Shown in pieces: positions 15,190-26,422 of a stretch of 64,000 nucleotides of DNA; the first letter of the stretch is position 1, and the number at the start of each line of letters is the position of its first letter. A program made the position numbers and the translations under genes. The stretch comes from Phragmites australis (Eukaryota; Streptophyta; Magnoliopsida; Poales; Poaceae): the NCBI RefSeq assembly GCF_958298935.1, contig NC_084921.1, forward strand, positions 48,037,001-48,101,000, given 5' to 3'. The notes below the pieces were generated by a model, which saw only the letters and a list, made by a program, of their open reading frames with translations, was not told the DNA's origin and did not search any database.

Positions 15190-15470
15190 AAAAACAACAC
15201 ATATGAGCACGAACTCACAACAAGCATGAACCTGAATCCCTCCATCTAGCATCTAGGAGAATATTCTCCTATCCTGATCACCTCATCCCTGGAACCAAAA
15301 GGTTGTTTGGACTAACCAAGCCAAATTTTTTAAACCACTAATGTACTAAAAATAAAATCAGAGTTACATGAAAAAACAACACATATGAGCATGAACTCAC
15401 GGCAAGCACAAACCTAGATCCCTCCGTCCAGCATCTAAAAAAATATTCTCCTATCCTGATCACCCCATCC
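15145..15470. repeat. Tandem duplication, ~185-bp period
   Basis: The block AACTACTAATATACTCAAAA ... ATATTCTCCTATCCTGATCACC occurs at about 15150-15280 and again, diverged, at about 15335-15465 (AACCACTAATGTACTAAAAA ... same end). Both copies contain AAAACAACACATATGAGCA. The pair lies at the right side of repeat copy A. Confidence 0.75.
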
Positions 15471-15492
15471 ACCTCATCCCTCAAACATTTTA

Positions 15493-16073
15493 GCCTCCGT
15501 TTAGTTAGGAGCTAAATTTTGGCTGGCCCAAAGAAAATTTGGCAGGCCAATTTTTTGCTTCACACAGCCAGGGCGTGTGTCCCGGGCCAGCAAATCGGCC
15601 GCCTGAGCTGTCCAGCCAAAATACCTAGCTGCCATGTCTGACGTGTCACCACGGGAGAGGTCGCACGGGTTCCCAAATTTGAGGATTAAAATTTTCAGAT
15701 CATTTTATCTTCTAAATCGTATATTCAATTTATGATTTTTTACCATAATATTCCTTGTAATTAGACTACAAAATAAGATCTCGAATGATAATATTTTGGT
15801 GAATTTTTTATTGATAAGTAGGATCCACGTGTTATATCAAGGGTCTTGTCGGACTTTGATATGACTATAAAAACACATTTTTTTCTTTAATTTTGACATC
15901 TATCTGGTCACAAATCAAACGTCATTTTAACGATTGAAATTGGACACTGATCAGATTTAATTTAGCCAATTTCCTCACCAAATATTGGTTTGGTCTGTTG
16001 AAGAAAAAAACCTAACAGACCCTAATACCAAAAACTAAATGGCACATAGAATCATCTATCCAACTAAACACAC
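15493..16073. mobile_element. Possible Tourist-like element with TTA target site
   Basis: The left end GCCTCCGTTTAGTTAGGAG and the reverse complement of the right end GTGTGTTTAGTTGGATAG are similar, and both ends are bordered by TTA (15490-15492 and 16074-16076). This fits PIF/Harbinger-type MITEs, although the terminal repeats are imperfect and the 581-bp length is on the long side. Confidence 0.4.
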
Positions 16074-16076
16074 TTA

Positions 16077-18624
16077 AGCCGCGACAAATAACAATTCGCG
16101 AGCGCATCTCTGCTCTGCAGCGGTAGGCGGCAGCGGCGTCCGTCGCCATGTCGTGCGCGCGTGACATGGGAAGGGCAAGCAAACCAAACCAAACACGCGG
16201 ACCGCGCGAGAACGAGAGGTCGTGGGCTGTTTGGTTCGTTTGAGGTGGCGCGGGAAAGGAAAAGGGAGTCGCTTCCGTGGATGAAGCTTCGATTAAGGGC
16301 TGTAATGTATGGCTGGGTTCAGGCTTTTTTAAGCTGTTATTGAAAACTTGTTTATAAAAAAATTGAATTAGCTTTTGATATGAATAAAATGTATAATATA
16401 TGTAATACTCTTCAAAACATTATCTCTCAGAAGCTAAAAAAAACTCATTCAGACTAACTTCTGGCTTTTAATAATAACTAGCAAGTGACTCACGCAAATA
16501 GCGCGGTTAGACCTGGTATAATATATTTTTTTCATCATAATCCCTTCGATCAGAAATATAAGTATCTAGCCTGTTATGGTGAATTGATTTGTAGTTACTC
16601 ATCTCCCTTATTTCTCCCTGCCTTGCTCCTCTTTGCTCTTTGTGCTCTCCACATCTCCGCCGCCTTAGATTAGAGGCAAATCCACCATTCTGACGAGCTC
16701 TAGCACCCACAAGATTTGCCTGGCCACGGAACCCCCTCCCCCTAGGCACTAGGACCCACCATGGTCCATGGATTCGTCGCCGGCGATTCAGGCAGTTTGA
16801 GGCATTAAGCGCTCACGAAGAAAAAGGACATAAGTGCAAAGCAAGCCCACAACCCCACACTGTTATGTACCCACACGCAAGATGGTTGCCAGTATAGCCC
16901 AGTCCACACCTTATGATTGCCCATTGCCATCCTCTAGAGGCTCTAGGACTCCACTTCGTGCTCGTGCTCGTGCACCCGCTGTCTGACCAGTAGACCAAAC
17001 TTTGTCAAAGTGCTGACTGTCATGCCCATGCACCCGACCAGCGAGCGCCCAAATCAAAATTGGTGGCTCCCCAATCGGCCAATCCCCAATCTGGACGTCT
17101 GATGCTTGCGGCCCGCCGCCCTACCCAAATCTCAGAGAGCTACTAGGATGTCGGTTGCCGTCGTGCTCTCCTTGCGGCCTTCGTCCGGAGTCTAGCGTTG
17201 CCGTTTGTTCTCCTCAACTCCTTGCGCAGCTTCTTTGCTCCTCAGCTCCTCCATTGTAGTGAGTTTGTGTTCATGTTTAGTTTAGGGTTCTTCATTTTTT
17301 TCTGAATTTTTTGATTCAAATAGTATGTGGGCCAAGACAGAGGTTCATTTTTTACTGTTTAATCAAGAATCGAGTGGTGTTCAGTTAGTAGGTGAGCCAA
17401 GACAGAGGTTAATTCTTTACTGTTTAATCAAGAATCAAGTGGTGTTCAGTAACCACATGTGCTCTTTCCAGCAGGGAGAGAGTAAGGTAGAGCTCCGTTA
17501 CCTGACTTCAAAATAACATATCTATTTTTTAAATATTAATATGTTAGTGTTTGTAAACTTGGAGGCGTGATAATAACTTATTAACTTATTGAAATTATCT
17601 TTCAGTCCTTCTACCATTCTTGATGTAACTATTATGACAGTTTGCTTACCAACAAAGTCTTCAGTCAAATAATGAGCTACATCTCCCTATAATGTTATCC
17701 TAACTTTATGATCTTTGAAATTTTTTGCCAGACTATACAATTTTTATTCGAAAGTAAGAAAAAATAATTTCCATCATTTCAAGTAAATTAAATTTAAGAC
17801 AAACAAACATGCTTACTTTGCTATCAGAAGTTCAATCTTGCATATGTCCCTTTGTCGCGAGTTGGCGGTGTTTTTCATTACCATTCTAGTTTCTACTTTC
17901 TTAATCTTTGTGAGTAATTCAATAACATCTATGGATTTAGTTAGTATTATTTATATTATAACATTCAGAATATAATATAAATAGATATAAATTTAAATTA
18001 TATAGGATATAATGGTAAACTTACGTGAGCATTGTTTATCACTATTTTTCCGTTCTAGCAGTGTGTCTCTAGAGGCAAACTCAAAAAAATAGTTCTGAAA
18101 CTTATTTGACTACTCTTCCACTTCCCTTACATTTGTATTATAATTGAAAACTATTTTCAGTGCATTTTTTACTGAACAGTATCTAGTATCTTTTTAACCT
18201 TAAAATTGCTAAATGTATAGATAGAACCATCGTTGATCTTTGTTTTATTATTGTCAATTAGGTTCTTTTAGATAGTAGTGTGAATTGTTTCACCCATCAA
18301 ACAAATATTAATTTTGCAATCAGTAGTTAACATAGCCAAAAGTCGGTTCAGACTATTGGTTGTTTCAACTACCTGTTAATGCTATCAGCTTAAAAGAAAA
18401 TGCTATTACATGGTGTGATAAATATAAGGTGAAGAGTAATACATGTTCATCCATAAGAATCATATCTAAGCTCATAGATTCAACAGTTACAAAATTAATT
18501 GACTCTCACATTCTAATCGCTTTCACTTTAATGTTCCATGCATGTTCGTATTTTGTCAACTGACTCAGATTTTTGTATGTCATAGCGCTGCTGTCTGCAA
18601 AAAGTTGCAGACATAAGTTAATTG
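16077..18624. other. Long AT-rich intergenic stretch with no recognised gene
   Basis: A GC-richer block (about 16100-17270) includes CT-rich and coding-looking pieces but no reading frame I recognise. After 17270 the DNA becomes AT-rich. A tandem duplication of 65-bp period lies at 17321-17450 (GCCAAGACAGAGGTT then GTTTAATCAAGAATC in both units), which produces a short repetitive open frame with no known match. Confidence 0.5.
17321..17450. repeat. Two-copy tandem repeat, 65-bp unit
   Basis: Unit 1 is 17321-17385 and unit 2 is 17386-17450. Both begin TAGTA-GTG-GCCAAGACAG and end GTGGTGTTCAGT, with only a few substitutions between them, so the duplication is fairly recent. Confidence 0.85.
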
Positions 18625-18627
18625 TAA

Positions 18628-18933
18628 GGCCTTGTTTGGTAGAGCTCTGGGAGCTGATTTCGCGTCAGAATCGCTTCCAGCGCTGCCAAACGGGCTGGTC
18701 GTGGAGTGATTCCGTGCGAGAATCACTTCCTATTTTGTATAGCGAGGTGGGAGCTGAAAAAACTAGCTTCCACCTGATTCCTGACTGATTCTCCTCAATT
18801 TTAACACAATATTCTCTCAGGAATCACTTACACCACTAGCATACCAAACGATTTTACAAACAGAATCACTCCCACTCTATTTCCACCACAGAATCACTCT
18901 CACCACAGAATCAAAGCTCTACCAAACAGGCCC
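18628..18933. mobile_element. Tourist-like MITE (306 bp)
   Basis: Termini are GGCCTTGTTTGGTAGAGCT (left) and, reverse-complemented, GGGCCTGTTTGGTAGAGCT (right). TAA flanks both ends (18625-18627 and 18934-18936), matching the TAA/TTA target of PIF/Harbinger MITEs. The interior is rich in GAATCACT/AGTGATTC-type repeats and has no coding capacity. Confidence 0.8.
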
Positions 18934-18936
18934 TAA

Positions 18937-19459
18937 TTTAACAATAATCAAATATGTTGTTATTCTAATTTTCTTCTACAATATAGCTGTTCTCATATGT
19001 ATAGTACATGACAGAAGTTAAGAGAAATTATACTTGATTTTAATGAGGTTATCAACATGCAGATTTAAAGTTGTTAACACCATCAATAATATTGACAGTT
19101 GCCTTAGTAAATATATCGTTTCATTGTACCTAATATATACTATGGTGCCAAGAAAGTGATTCTTTGGAGCTTATATTGTCAAGTATACTACATTGTTTAT
19201 TATCTAATCAGATAGCATCAAACCCTTATTTTTATTACCCAATCACTACGGTGTGTGTACACCACATCAAAAAGATAATGTCTCGATTGTACTCTTAGCC
19301 TCATTGTATCACTCCTCATGGGTGCTGCTTGCTACAATGGTAAGATGATAATGGAAAAAAGGGAGAAATTTACTTGCATCTTTGCTCAAGGATCAGGACT
19401 GTGGTGGACCGGTGGTAGTCTTTTGTTTTTGGAAGACTGGTTGTGATGCTTTTGAGCTC
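18937..19459. other. AT-rich intergenic DNA
   Basis: No gene or element boundary recognised between the MITE at 18.6 kb and the GTCGAC-rich block. Confidence 0.5.
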
Positions 19460-20860
19460 TTTCAGGACAAATTGGACCGGTGGAAAGGGAAGTCATCAAT
19501 CACATCTCTGTAGTCTGCGTAGAAGGCAAAGCAAAAATGGACACAACATACTGTTAGTACATATATCTTTAGAACAAATACAAAGTAATTAGAAATGCAT
19601 GAGAAGATAAACTCTTGGGACCCAGGATGAGATTTTAATCCATGTGTCCCTCGTAGCCCCTCTTGACCGGTGTTTATGAGTGGTGAAGGATATCGCACGG
19701 TTGATGTAGTTGGAGTTGGCGTGTGCGAAGTCATCATGGTCGAAGCCCCTTTGGTCGACAGAGGCGAAGTCGACGTACCCGAAGCCCCTCTGGCGACACG
19801 ATCGTGGTCGTGGTCGACGCATGTGAAGGCGTCACAGCTGAAGCCCCTCTGGTCGACGTAGTCGGACTCGACTGGGGCATAGTCGTCGTGGCCGAATTCG
19901 TCGACCGAAGCCCCCCTGATCGACGTAGTTGGAGTCAACGAAGATGTAGTAATCGTGGACGAAGTCGTCGGCCGAAGCCCCCTAGTCATCGTCGGCCGAA
20001 GTTGTCGGCCGAATCCCCCCTAGTCGATGTAGAAGTCGTCGGTCGAATCCCCCACGACTTCTACCTCTGTCGAGTCCGTCTATGTTGACCAAGGGGGATT
20101 CGCCCGACGACTTCGGCCCCGATGACTACGCCTCTATCGAGTCTGTTTATGTCAACATAGACGGACTCAACAGAGGCGTAGTCGTCGCGGCCGAAGTCGT
20201 CGGCCGAAGCCTCCCTAGTCGATGTAGAAGTCGACGTGGCCGAAGGCAACTCTAGTCGAAGTAGACGGGGGCGAAGCCGTCGAGGACTCCATCCAGAATC
20301 TCATTGATGTTGTCAAAGCTGAAGGTGAGGGCAACTTTTTCTGAGTTGATGCCGATGCTGAAGGTAATGATGAGTCGATGTCGAAGGGGTCAACATAGCT
20401 AAAGTAGTAGCCACTGTCAACGAAGGTGGTCGGTAATGCCCCATGTACAAAGGGTCCTTAAGCTCCACAGAGCGCAAAGAGTTGTGTCTTCAAGACTTAT
20501 CGTCTGAGGTCCAAGTGGAGTGTTGCTTTTACTTGAAGCTGAGCGGCACCTCGGTTATCTTTGACGGGCCCTTGCCCGCCTTTTAAGTCGATTGGTGCGC
20601 TGCCTTTACCTAAGGAGCAGCGACACTTTGACTTCTTGTCCTACAGGACCATAGGTGCTTCACATTATTTTTGGAGACGAAAAACACATTATAATCTATG
20701 TATGTTAGATGTGTGCACATGAAGAATAAATACTTAAATGCATTGATGTAATCCAAAGGTCTCTTTTGCCTTCAGTGCGGGGGCAGGCACGTGGTGCTTG
20801 CCAACACAAGGTGCTTCGTTCGTAACTCAATGGGTTAGCGTGTGAAATTAACATTTGAAC
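19460..20860 (+). repeat. GTCGAC/GAAGCCCCTCTGGTCGAC-rich element, copy A
   Basis: Contains imperfect tandem repeats of CGAAGCCCCTCTGGTCGACG (about 19735-20250) and unique flanks. The whole stretch aligns in the same orientation and order with 62290-63650: ACCCAGGATGAGATTTTAAT versus ACCTAGGACGGGATTTAAAC before the repeats, and after them TGAGTTGATGCCGA, GACTTCTTGTCCTACAGGAC and GTGCACATGAAGAATAAATA. It is therefore a dispersed repetitive element rather than a local gene. Open frames on both strands reflect the three-base periodic repeat. The class (LTR or DNA transposon) cannot be fixed from these two incomplete copies. Confidence 0.75.
20104..20203. repeat. Long imperfect palindrome (49-bp arms, 2-base loop)
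   Basis: The left arm 20104-20152 (starting CCGACGACTTCGGCC) is the reverse complement of 20155-20203 (ending CCGAAGTCGTCGG) with about six mismatches. A second hairpin with arms GTAGAAGTCGT / ACGACTTCTAC and a matching CGAATCCCCC / GGGGGATTCG pair lies just upstream (20028-20102). The inversion sits inside the tandem GTCGAC repeats. Confidence 0.9.
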
Positions 20861-20954
20861 ACACTACTACTCCGAGCACAAGATACGATAGCACGTTGAG
20901 ATGCTTTGAAGATAAAACAAAAAAGATAAGTCACTTCTAACAAGAGGCAAATTA

Positions 20955-21030
20955 ACTAGTGGTTTAGTGGTGACGATTGCCGCCCACAACCCGAGATATT
21001 TGGGTTCGAACCCTGGCTGGCACTTCCTTT
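20955..21030 (+). mobile_element. tRNA-like sequence, probable SINE head
   Basis: An A-box match TGGTTTAGTGG (20960-20970) and a B-box match GTTCGAACC (21004-21012, within GGGTTCGAACCCTGG) are spaced as in a tRNA-derived polymerase III promoter. Acceptor and anticodon stems of a real tRNA do not form, so it is not called a tRNA gene. A short T run (CCTTTTTG) follows at about 21027. It resembles plant tRNA-derived SINE 5' regions; no element 3' end was identified. Confidence 0.5.
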
Positions 21031-21079
21031 TTGCGGATTTTGCACAGAAGAGCTGGTGGGATGGCATATGGGCATACAT

Positions 21080-21480
21080 CCTAGGCTGAAGATGACCCGC
21101 GGCTAGGCACAAAAGCCCTACGAGCGAAGGCCAAGCTCGCGAAGGTCTGGAGGGCGAAGGCCCACTGCACGCGCGAAGGCTCAAAGGCCCATGGCGCGAG
21201 GCGAAGGCCCAGCCGTGTCCGTGAAGGCCTACCACGCAATGCGAAAACATGGTCGAGAGCGTGGAGTCCGAACGCAAGACGCGAAGGCGTCTGAAGGCCG
21301 GTAGGCGCATTCCCTGCATGCGAAGGCCAAACAAAGGCCCAAGGCGCGAGGCGAATGCAGGGCCCTACATGTGATGGCTCAATATGCAACGCGATGGCGT
21401 GGCTGAGCGCACGAAGTCTACACGCTCGAAGCAAAGGCTCAGCGTGCGATGCGCGCGAAGACCCCACACACAAAGCGTTC
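21080..21480. repeat. GCGAAGGC-type repeat block 1
   Basis: A GC-rich stretch in which GCGAAGGC, CGAAGGCC and similar octamers recur every roughly 20-40 bp. It is the same sequence style as 23750-24130 and 24480-24960 and as the start of the 62.3-kb element. The large overlapping open frames on the minus strand here are by-products of the repeats. Confidence 0.7.
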
Positions 21481-21692
21481 ATAAACAAAACATAGCATAT
21501 TAGCATATTTCTTTCTTTCTTTTGCGAATTCAAAAAAGGAAAACACGGAAGGTGCTACCTGGAGAGCTTCGGGCCTTGATCCGCGATGACCCATGACGGT
21601 GCGCACTATGCTTGGGCTGCAACTCACTTTTGCCTGCGTAGCAGAGCTGGGAGCAAAGGCATGCTGCTGAAGCCTTACCTTCGGGATGTACA

Positions 21693-23689
21693 TGTGAGGA
21701 ACAACATAATTAGATATAATATAATAAGATGTTTGACTAATTAATTATGGTACTTGAGTTGATCCATATATATTAACTTAGTACTTAGGAATGATTGCAC
21801 CCGATGGAAGCAAAATTCTACCTATGGCCCATCTGACATGCATATTAGATATAATCTACAATCATGTTGGATAAGGATGAGTGTAGTACTTCAGATTTTT
21901 TTTACCTTGAGGGCCCAAACATAAACCATACAACTGAGCACTCATTTTTTTTCTCATACGGATAATGTTCAAGCTATATTTTTTTCCACATGAGCTAGCT
22001 TTTAGTTTTATATATATATCCGCTATTAGGGAGAGGCTTCCATATAGGACCTGTCTGCTGATCAGACCTATCCAAACCAAAGACAAATACTACCATCTAC
22101 ATAGGACAGCAACAGCACCAAGTAAAAAGTGACTGAAATCTATCCTACACGTCATCATAATCAGCAGCGCATACAGTTTTGTTCTACCGACTCAAAAACC
22201 CCATGTATTTTAATCCTTTGGCTAACACATACCAGGAACCTGCTCCTTGTTTTCTAACGTTGGTAAGGTAGCTTGAGATACCTCTATGTGGGACCATGAA
22301 TGAGAGCCAGCAGGATTTTCTTTCTATGGTCAACGGATTAGTGAAATTTAGTTGCTATCCTTTTTGCACTTTTGGATCATGGCATGACGTCCTAGCTTCC
22401 GTACCAGCCAAGTTTTCTCATCTATAAATAGAACACCGGAGCAGCTCCTGCATGTATCCACAACAGCAAGTCTTCTTCTAATACTCACACACCTTCACTC
22501 AAGTCTTCCTCATACAATATACATGTACACACACTCTTTCACTTCCATATTATTATTAGTCAAGATCATTAGTGTACCATTAGGATGCTATAGCCTATAG
22601 TTAAACTATAGTCCGGGTATTCTGTCAAGTTATAGTTCGGGTTTCCCGCCGAGATATATAAATATCGGTTTTCAAACGTCGGTTCTGCCAAAATTTCATA
22701 TCAGGACAAAGGCGCTATATCTTGGTTTTCTTAGTAAGAGGCAAGCTGCGTTGACACCCGTCTTATTTATATCGTGCTTTTATTAGCAAGCTGCGTTGAC
22801 ACCCGTCTTATTTATATCGTGCTTTTATTAGCAAGCTGCGTTGGCACCCTATTTTATTATTATTATGCTTTTATCTGTAAGCTGCATTCATACTCTATTA
22901 GAGTAACATATTTATATGAGAATTATTGTCTGTTTATATTTTAATATTGTATTTTCCGTTATTATAAATTATTATCCATTAATATTACAGTTTGATGTTA
23001 CATTTTAATTAATGTTTGTATTTCTAGAATAGAAATACATATGTTCAATCAATTATTCATACTGTTGTCAATCACTAATGGTAGAGTGGATACTGACGTG
23101 GACAGTCGATACATTTTGAGTTACCGGGAGTGCCTAGTGAAAGATTTAGTCATGTAGCCGGGACTATATTATTCACCTGTATGGTGTGGCACGTGCATTG
23201 AAAGTATCATTTGGGACTGTCCATAGGAAAAGCTCAGGCCTCGTCGTGGTACAAAACACGATGTAATATTAGTGATTGGACAATCTCTGCAGAGTTAAAT
23301 AAACAATGAAAATTTGATTTTATAATAATTCAGGTTTATTTATACATGCAATGTCTTTATCTTGCTGAGTATTTTATACTCATAATTGTTTTGGGTGTTA
23401 AACGCAGAATCTCAAGGTCATGATCAAGACATCGACAATTAGATGCTATACGCGGGAAATTTTGGGATATATCAATAGTGTAGTGTTTAATAATTTGTTT
23501 ACATCAAAATAAGTTGTATAAGTAGACACTTAATCATGTAAATTATGACTTCTCATATAAATAAAGCTTCTGCTAGTTGCTCTGTAAACCACTGATTTTA
23601 TTTGAGTATTTTTGCCTTAACATGGTTATGGGTTTTTAATCCATAATTATGTGGCGGCTGTCATGTGAGCCTGTGTTCGGGGCGTGACA
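21693..23689 (+). mobile_element. LTR-type insertion (probable solo LTR, 1997 bp) with GTACA target duplication
   Basis: The insert begins TGTGAGGAAC and ends GGGGCGTGACA, with TG...CA termini. It is flanked by a perfect 5-bp duplication, GTACA at 21688-21692 and 23690-23694. A TATA box TATAAATA at 22423-22430 sits mid-element on the plus strand with a typical initiator region downstream. No gag or pol domain is present. It contains three and a half tandem 45-bp units at 22741-22880. Size is large for an LTR but within the range seen in plants; a small non-autonomous LTR element is the alternative. Confidence 0.7.
22741..22880. repeat. 45-bp tandem repeat inside the LTR insertion
   Basis: Units start at 22741, 22786 and 22831 with GCAAGCTGCGTTG; the first two are identical over the full 45 bases. 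A degraded fourth unit starts at about 22877. Confidence 0.95.
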
Positions 23690-23694
23690 GTACA

Positions 23695-24130
23695 TCCCTA
23701 TGCATGATGGGGCTACAATGAAAGTCCGATGACGGTGGTTAGGCGCCCAAATCTCTTAGGCGAAGGCCATCGGAGCCGAGGCCATTCTCAGATGAGGGTG
23801 GGCTTCATCCTTGTAGGCAAGGGTTGATCATGTGTGCCAAAGCCAGAGTTGACGAGGCTTGCGTCTTCATGCGCGTGTGAAGGTCCAGGTAAGCTAGTCC
23901 CGCTCGCATTGAGCGAAGGTCCAGGTGGTGCGAAACCTTACCGAGGCACACCCACGGTAGCGAAGGCCTGGCGAAGGCTCGCACGGGTTGGCGAAGGCCT
24001 AGATCAACATGGACTCACGGTGGCGAAGGCCTGCTGGTCCAAATGTAGCCTGGCAAAGGCACGCGCGCGAGAGCAGTGGCAAAGGCTCACGTGCGAAGAC
24101 GTAGCCCGACGAGTACCCGCTCAGAGCCCG
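23695..24130. repeat. GCGAAGGC-type repeat block 2
   Basis: Continuation of the host repeat after the LTR insertion; GCGAAGGCC, GGCGAAGGCCT and similar occur repeatedly. Joining 21692 to 23695 (removing the LTR and one GTACA) gives an uninterrupted sequence, so blocks 1 and 2 were one element. Confidence 0.65.
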
Positions 24131-24479
24131 TCGTACAAACAACACTTCCATGTGAGTACCTGTGTATGTTAGTACAACGAATTCCTAGTGCATGCAAAAC
24201 GAAAAAGTTGACAACGAGCGTGTTCTTTTTGGCTTGTGTCACCATCAACAAAGTAAAAAATAGTAGTGTGCGCCACCTTCAGATGATGACTTTTAATCTA
24301 GCTAAATATCTTTAGCGGTTGCGGTTGCTAGTTTGTAGATATAATTCTCTTTGACATGGATAAATATATACTTGGTAGCAAAGACACTAGCATAAAGTGA
24401 TCAAGTTTATAAGTGGAGCATAGTGTATGATTATTGCCCACGGAGTCCAAGCAAGCTCACATGGCTTCAAATTTTCTAT

Positions 24480-24968
24480 GTCGCATACCATAGGAGGGTG
24501 TCTCTTGTACAAAGGGTGCCTTTTGTACGAAGGGTACCACTTGTACAAAGGGTTCTTATCACTTTTGTACGAAGGCCTAACGAAGGGTGTTCCCCAATGA
24601 AGGTCTGATGCAGTCCTTTTTCCCCGACTGGGGCCTGACGAAGGGTTCCTTTTCCTCGATGAAGGCTTAACAAAGGGTTGTTGTCTAACAAAAACCTGAC
24701 GAAGGGTTGTTTTTTTTATGAAGACCTAGTGAAGGGTTCTTCCCCGACGAAAGGTTGCTCGACGACGAAGGCCCAACTAGTACGAAGGCCCTGCCTATAC
24801 GAAGGCTCTGTCTGTACGAAGGCCCTATACATACAAAGGCCCTGTACATACGAAGGGAATGCCTCCTCTGTACGAAGGCCGACCTCCTTATACGAATGTC
24901 TCCTTGCGAAACCTGTGTGATCCGAAGGCCTCCTCACTCTTTTGAACTGGTTTCCCATGGTCGGCGCT
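24480..24968. repeat. TACGAAGGCC tandem repeat block
   Basis: Short tandem units around TACGAAGGCCCTGT and GACGAAGGGTT recur about every 15-30 bp. They give long but meaningless open frames in several phases. The block is cut at its right end by the next LTR (starts 24969). Confidence 0.75.
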
Positions 24969-26414
24969 TGTCGGTGACATAGGAACCGGGGGTCCCCAAG
25001 TTCCAAGGCTAGAACAGCAGAATGCCACGTGGCGCCCTCCCTCGGGGGTTATCTCCCCGAGGTACGAGAAGATCAAGTTCCGGGAGGGGGTGCTCAGGGC
25101 CATGAACAGTGATCCCCGAGTACCCGAATTCCCCGATGACTCGAGAAGACCAAGTTTCGGGAGGGGGTGCTCGGGGCCATGAACAGTGGTCCCCGAGTAC
25201 CTGAGTTCCCCGATGACCCGAGAAGACCAAATATCAGGAAGAGACTGCTCGGGGCTGCAAACAGTAGCCCCCGAGCACCCAAGTTCCCCGATGATAAGAA
25301 AAGCCAAGTTCCAGGAGAGAGTGCTCCGGGCGGCGAGCAGTGGCCCCCGAGCACTCGGTTCCCCGAGGACCCAAACAGCCAGTTCCAGGAGAGAGTGCTC
25401 GGGGCCCTGAACAGTGGCCCCCGGGCACTCGGTTCCCCGAGGACCGAAAGAAGGGCATATCCGGGAGAGAGTGCTCGGGGCTGCGAGCAGTAGCCCCCGA
25501 GCACTCACAGTTCCCCGAGGGCCTGAGAAGCCATTCGCCAGTGGTCCCCATAAGGGCTCGGCGGTGAGGTGTCAGCTGGTGAAAGGCCTGATGCTGCAGT
25601 TAAGAGGGCGCGTGGCCTGTCGCTTCTAACTGCTCCCCCACGCCTGCTGTCAGTCCCTGCCACGGCCTAGCAGGGAGGTGTGGAGACATTTAATGCACAG
25701 GTCCCATCGCGCGACATCCGGTGCGCTTCGGGATAACGTCGCAGAGCTCGAGACACCTCGCCTGCCGCCCTGCTGTGTCAGACCTACTCTGACCGGGCGG
25801 GCACGCCGGGCTGCTCGGTGGCTGCCCGGTGGGCCCTCCCCACGGCGCCCGTTGAAAAGCGGCATGATGACGAACAAGACCAGACGGGACATATTTTCAA
25901 CCCTCCCCGTCACCTCGCGCAGCAACTCATGATGGTTGCTTTCTATTTATGGCGTCTTGGAACTCGCGCCATCCTTTCTGGTCACGCTACCGCCCCGGCG
26001 GGTATATAAGCAGGGCGGGCTCCCCGGAGAAAGACCAGTTCAGTAGGACCCAAGTTGAAGTCGAAGTTGAGATCAAGACAACAGAGGACGAACCAGAAGA
26101 CAAGTCTCGAAGAACAAGGAGCACGAAGCTCTAGACTTACACAAATATTCTTGTAACCCAGCAGCTCCTCAGAGAGATATTCTCAGAGCATTTATAAGCA
26201 TACACACAGGAGTAGGGTGTTACGCTTAGTGCGGCCCGAAACTGTCTAAAAACCCCCTGAGCATTTACTCCTTCCGGCATCCGATCATTTCACCTCCACC
26301 TACATCTCATTTACTCTCATTTATTTCACCTACGAAGCGGATTCAGAATCATCCCCCGGCCAAATCTCAAAGGGGTCCTTCCGGATCCCCGCTTGAGGAG
26401 TTCACCCTCCGACA
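24969..26414 (+). mobile_element. Gypsy-type solo LTR (1446 bp)
   Basis: Begins TGTCGGTGACATAGGAACCG and ends CCCTCCGACA, giving TGTCGG/CCGACA inverted termini. Flanking pentamers are GCGCT (24964-24968) and GTGCT (26415-26419), one mismatch, as expected for an aged 5-bp target duplication. The plus strand has a promoter-like GGGTATATAAGCAGGGCGGG near 26000-26020. About six tandem units of roughly 80 bp fill 25075-25540. The start and style match a Gypsy LTR family that is widespread in grasses; the family name is not assigned. No internal region is present. Confidence 0.85.
25075..25540. repeat. ~80-bp tandem repeats within the U3 part of the solo LTR
   Basis: About six units share GGGAG-GAGTGCTCGGGGC, AACAGTGGCCCCCGAGCAC and GTTCCCCGATGAC or GTTCCCCGAGGAC. 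The units are divergent from each other. They create overlapping open frames of up to 206 codons that are not genes. Confidence 0.9.
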
Positions 26415-26422
26415 GTGCTAAC

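Noticed and set aside
20960..21012. Functional tRNA gene
   Set aside because: Only the A and B boxes match; acceptor and anticodon stems do not pair and the sequence lies inside repeat DNA.
22741..22880. CRISPR-like regular repeats
   Set aside because: Units are contiguous 45-bp tandem repeats without spacers, within a plant LTR.
24888..25567. Overlapping open frames of 70-206 codons
   Set aside because: They arise from the ~80-bp tandem repeats of the Gypsy LTR and occur in many phases.
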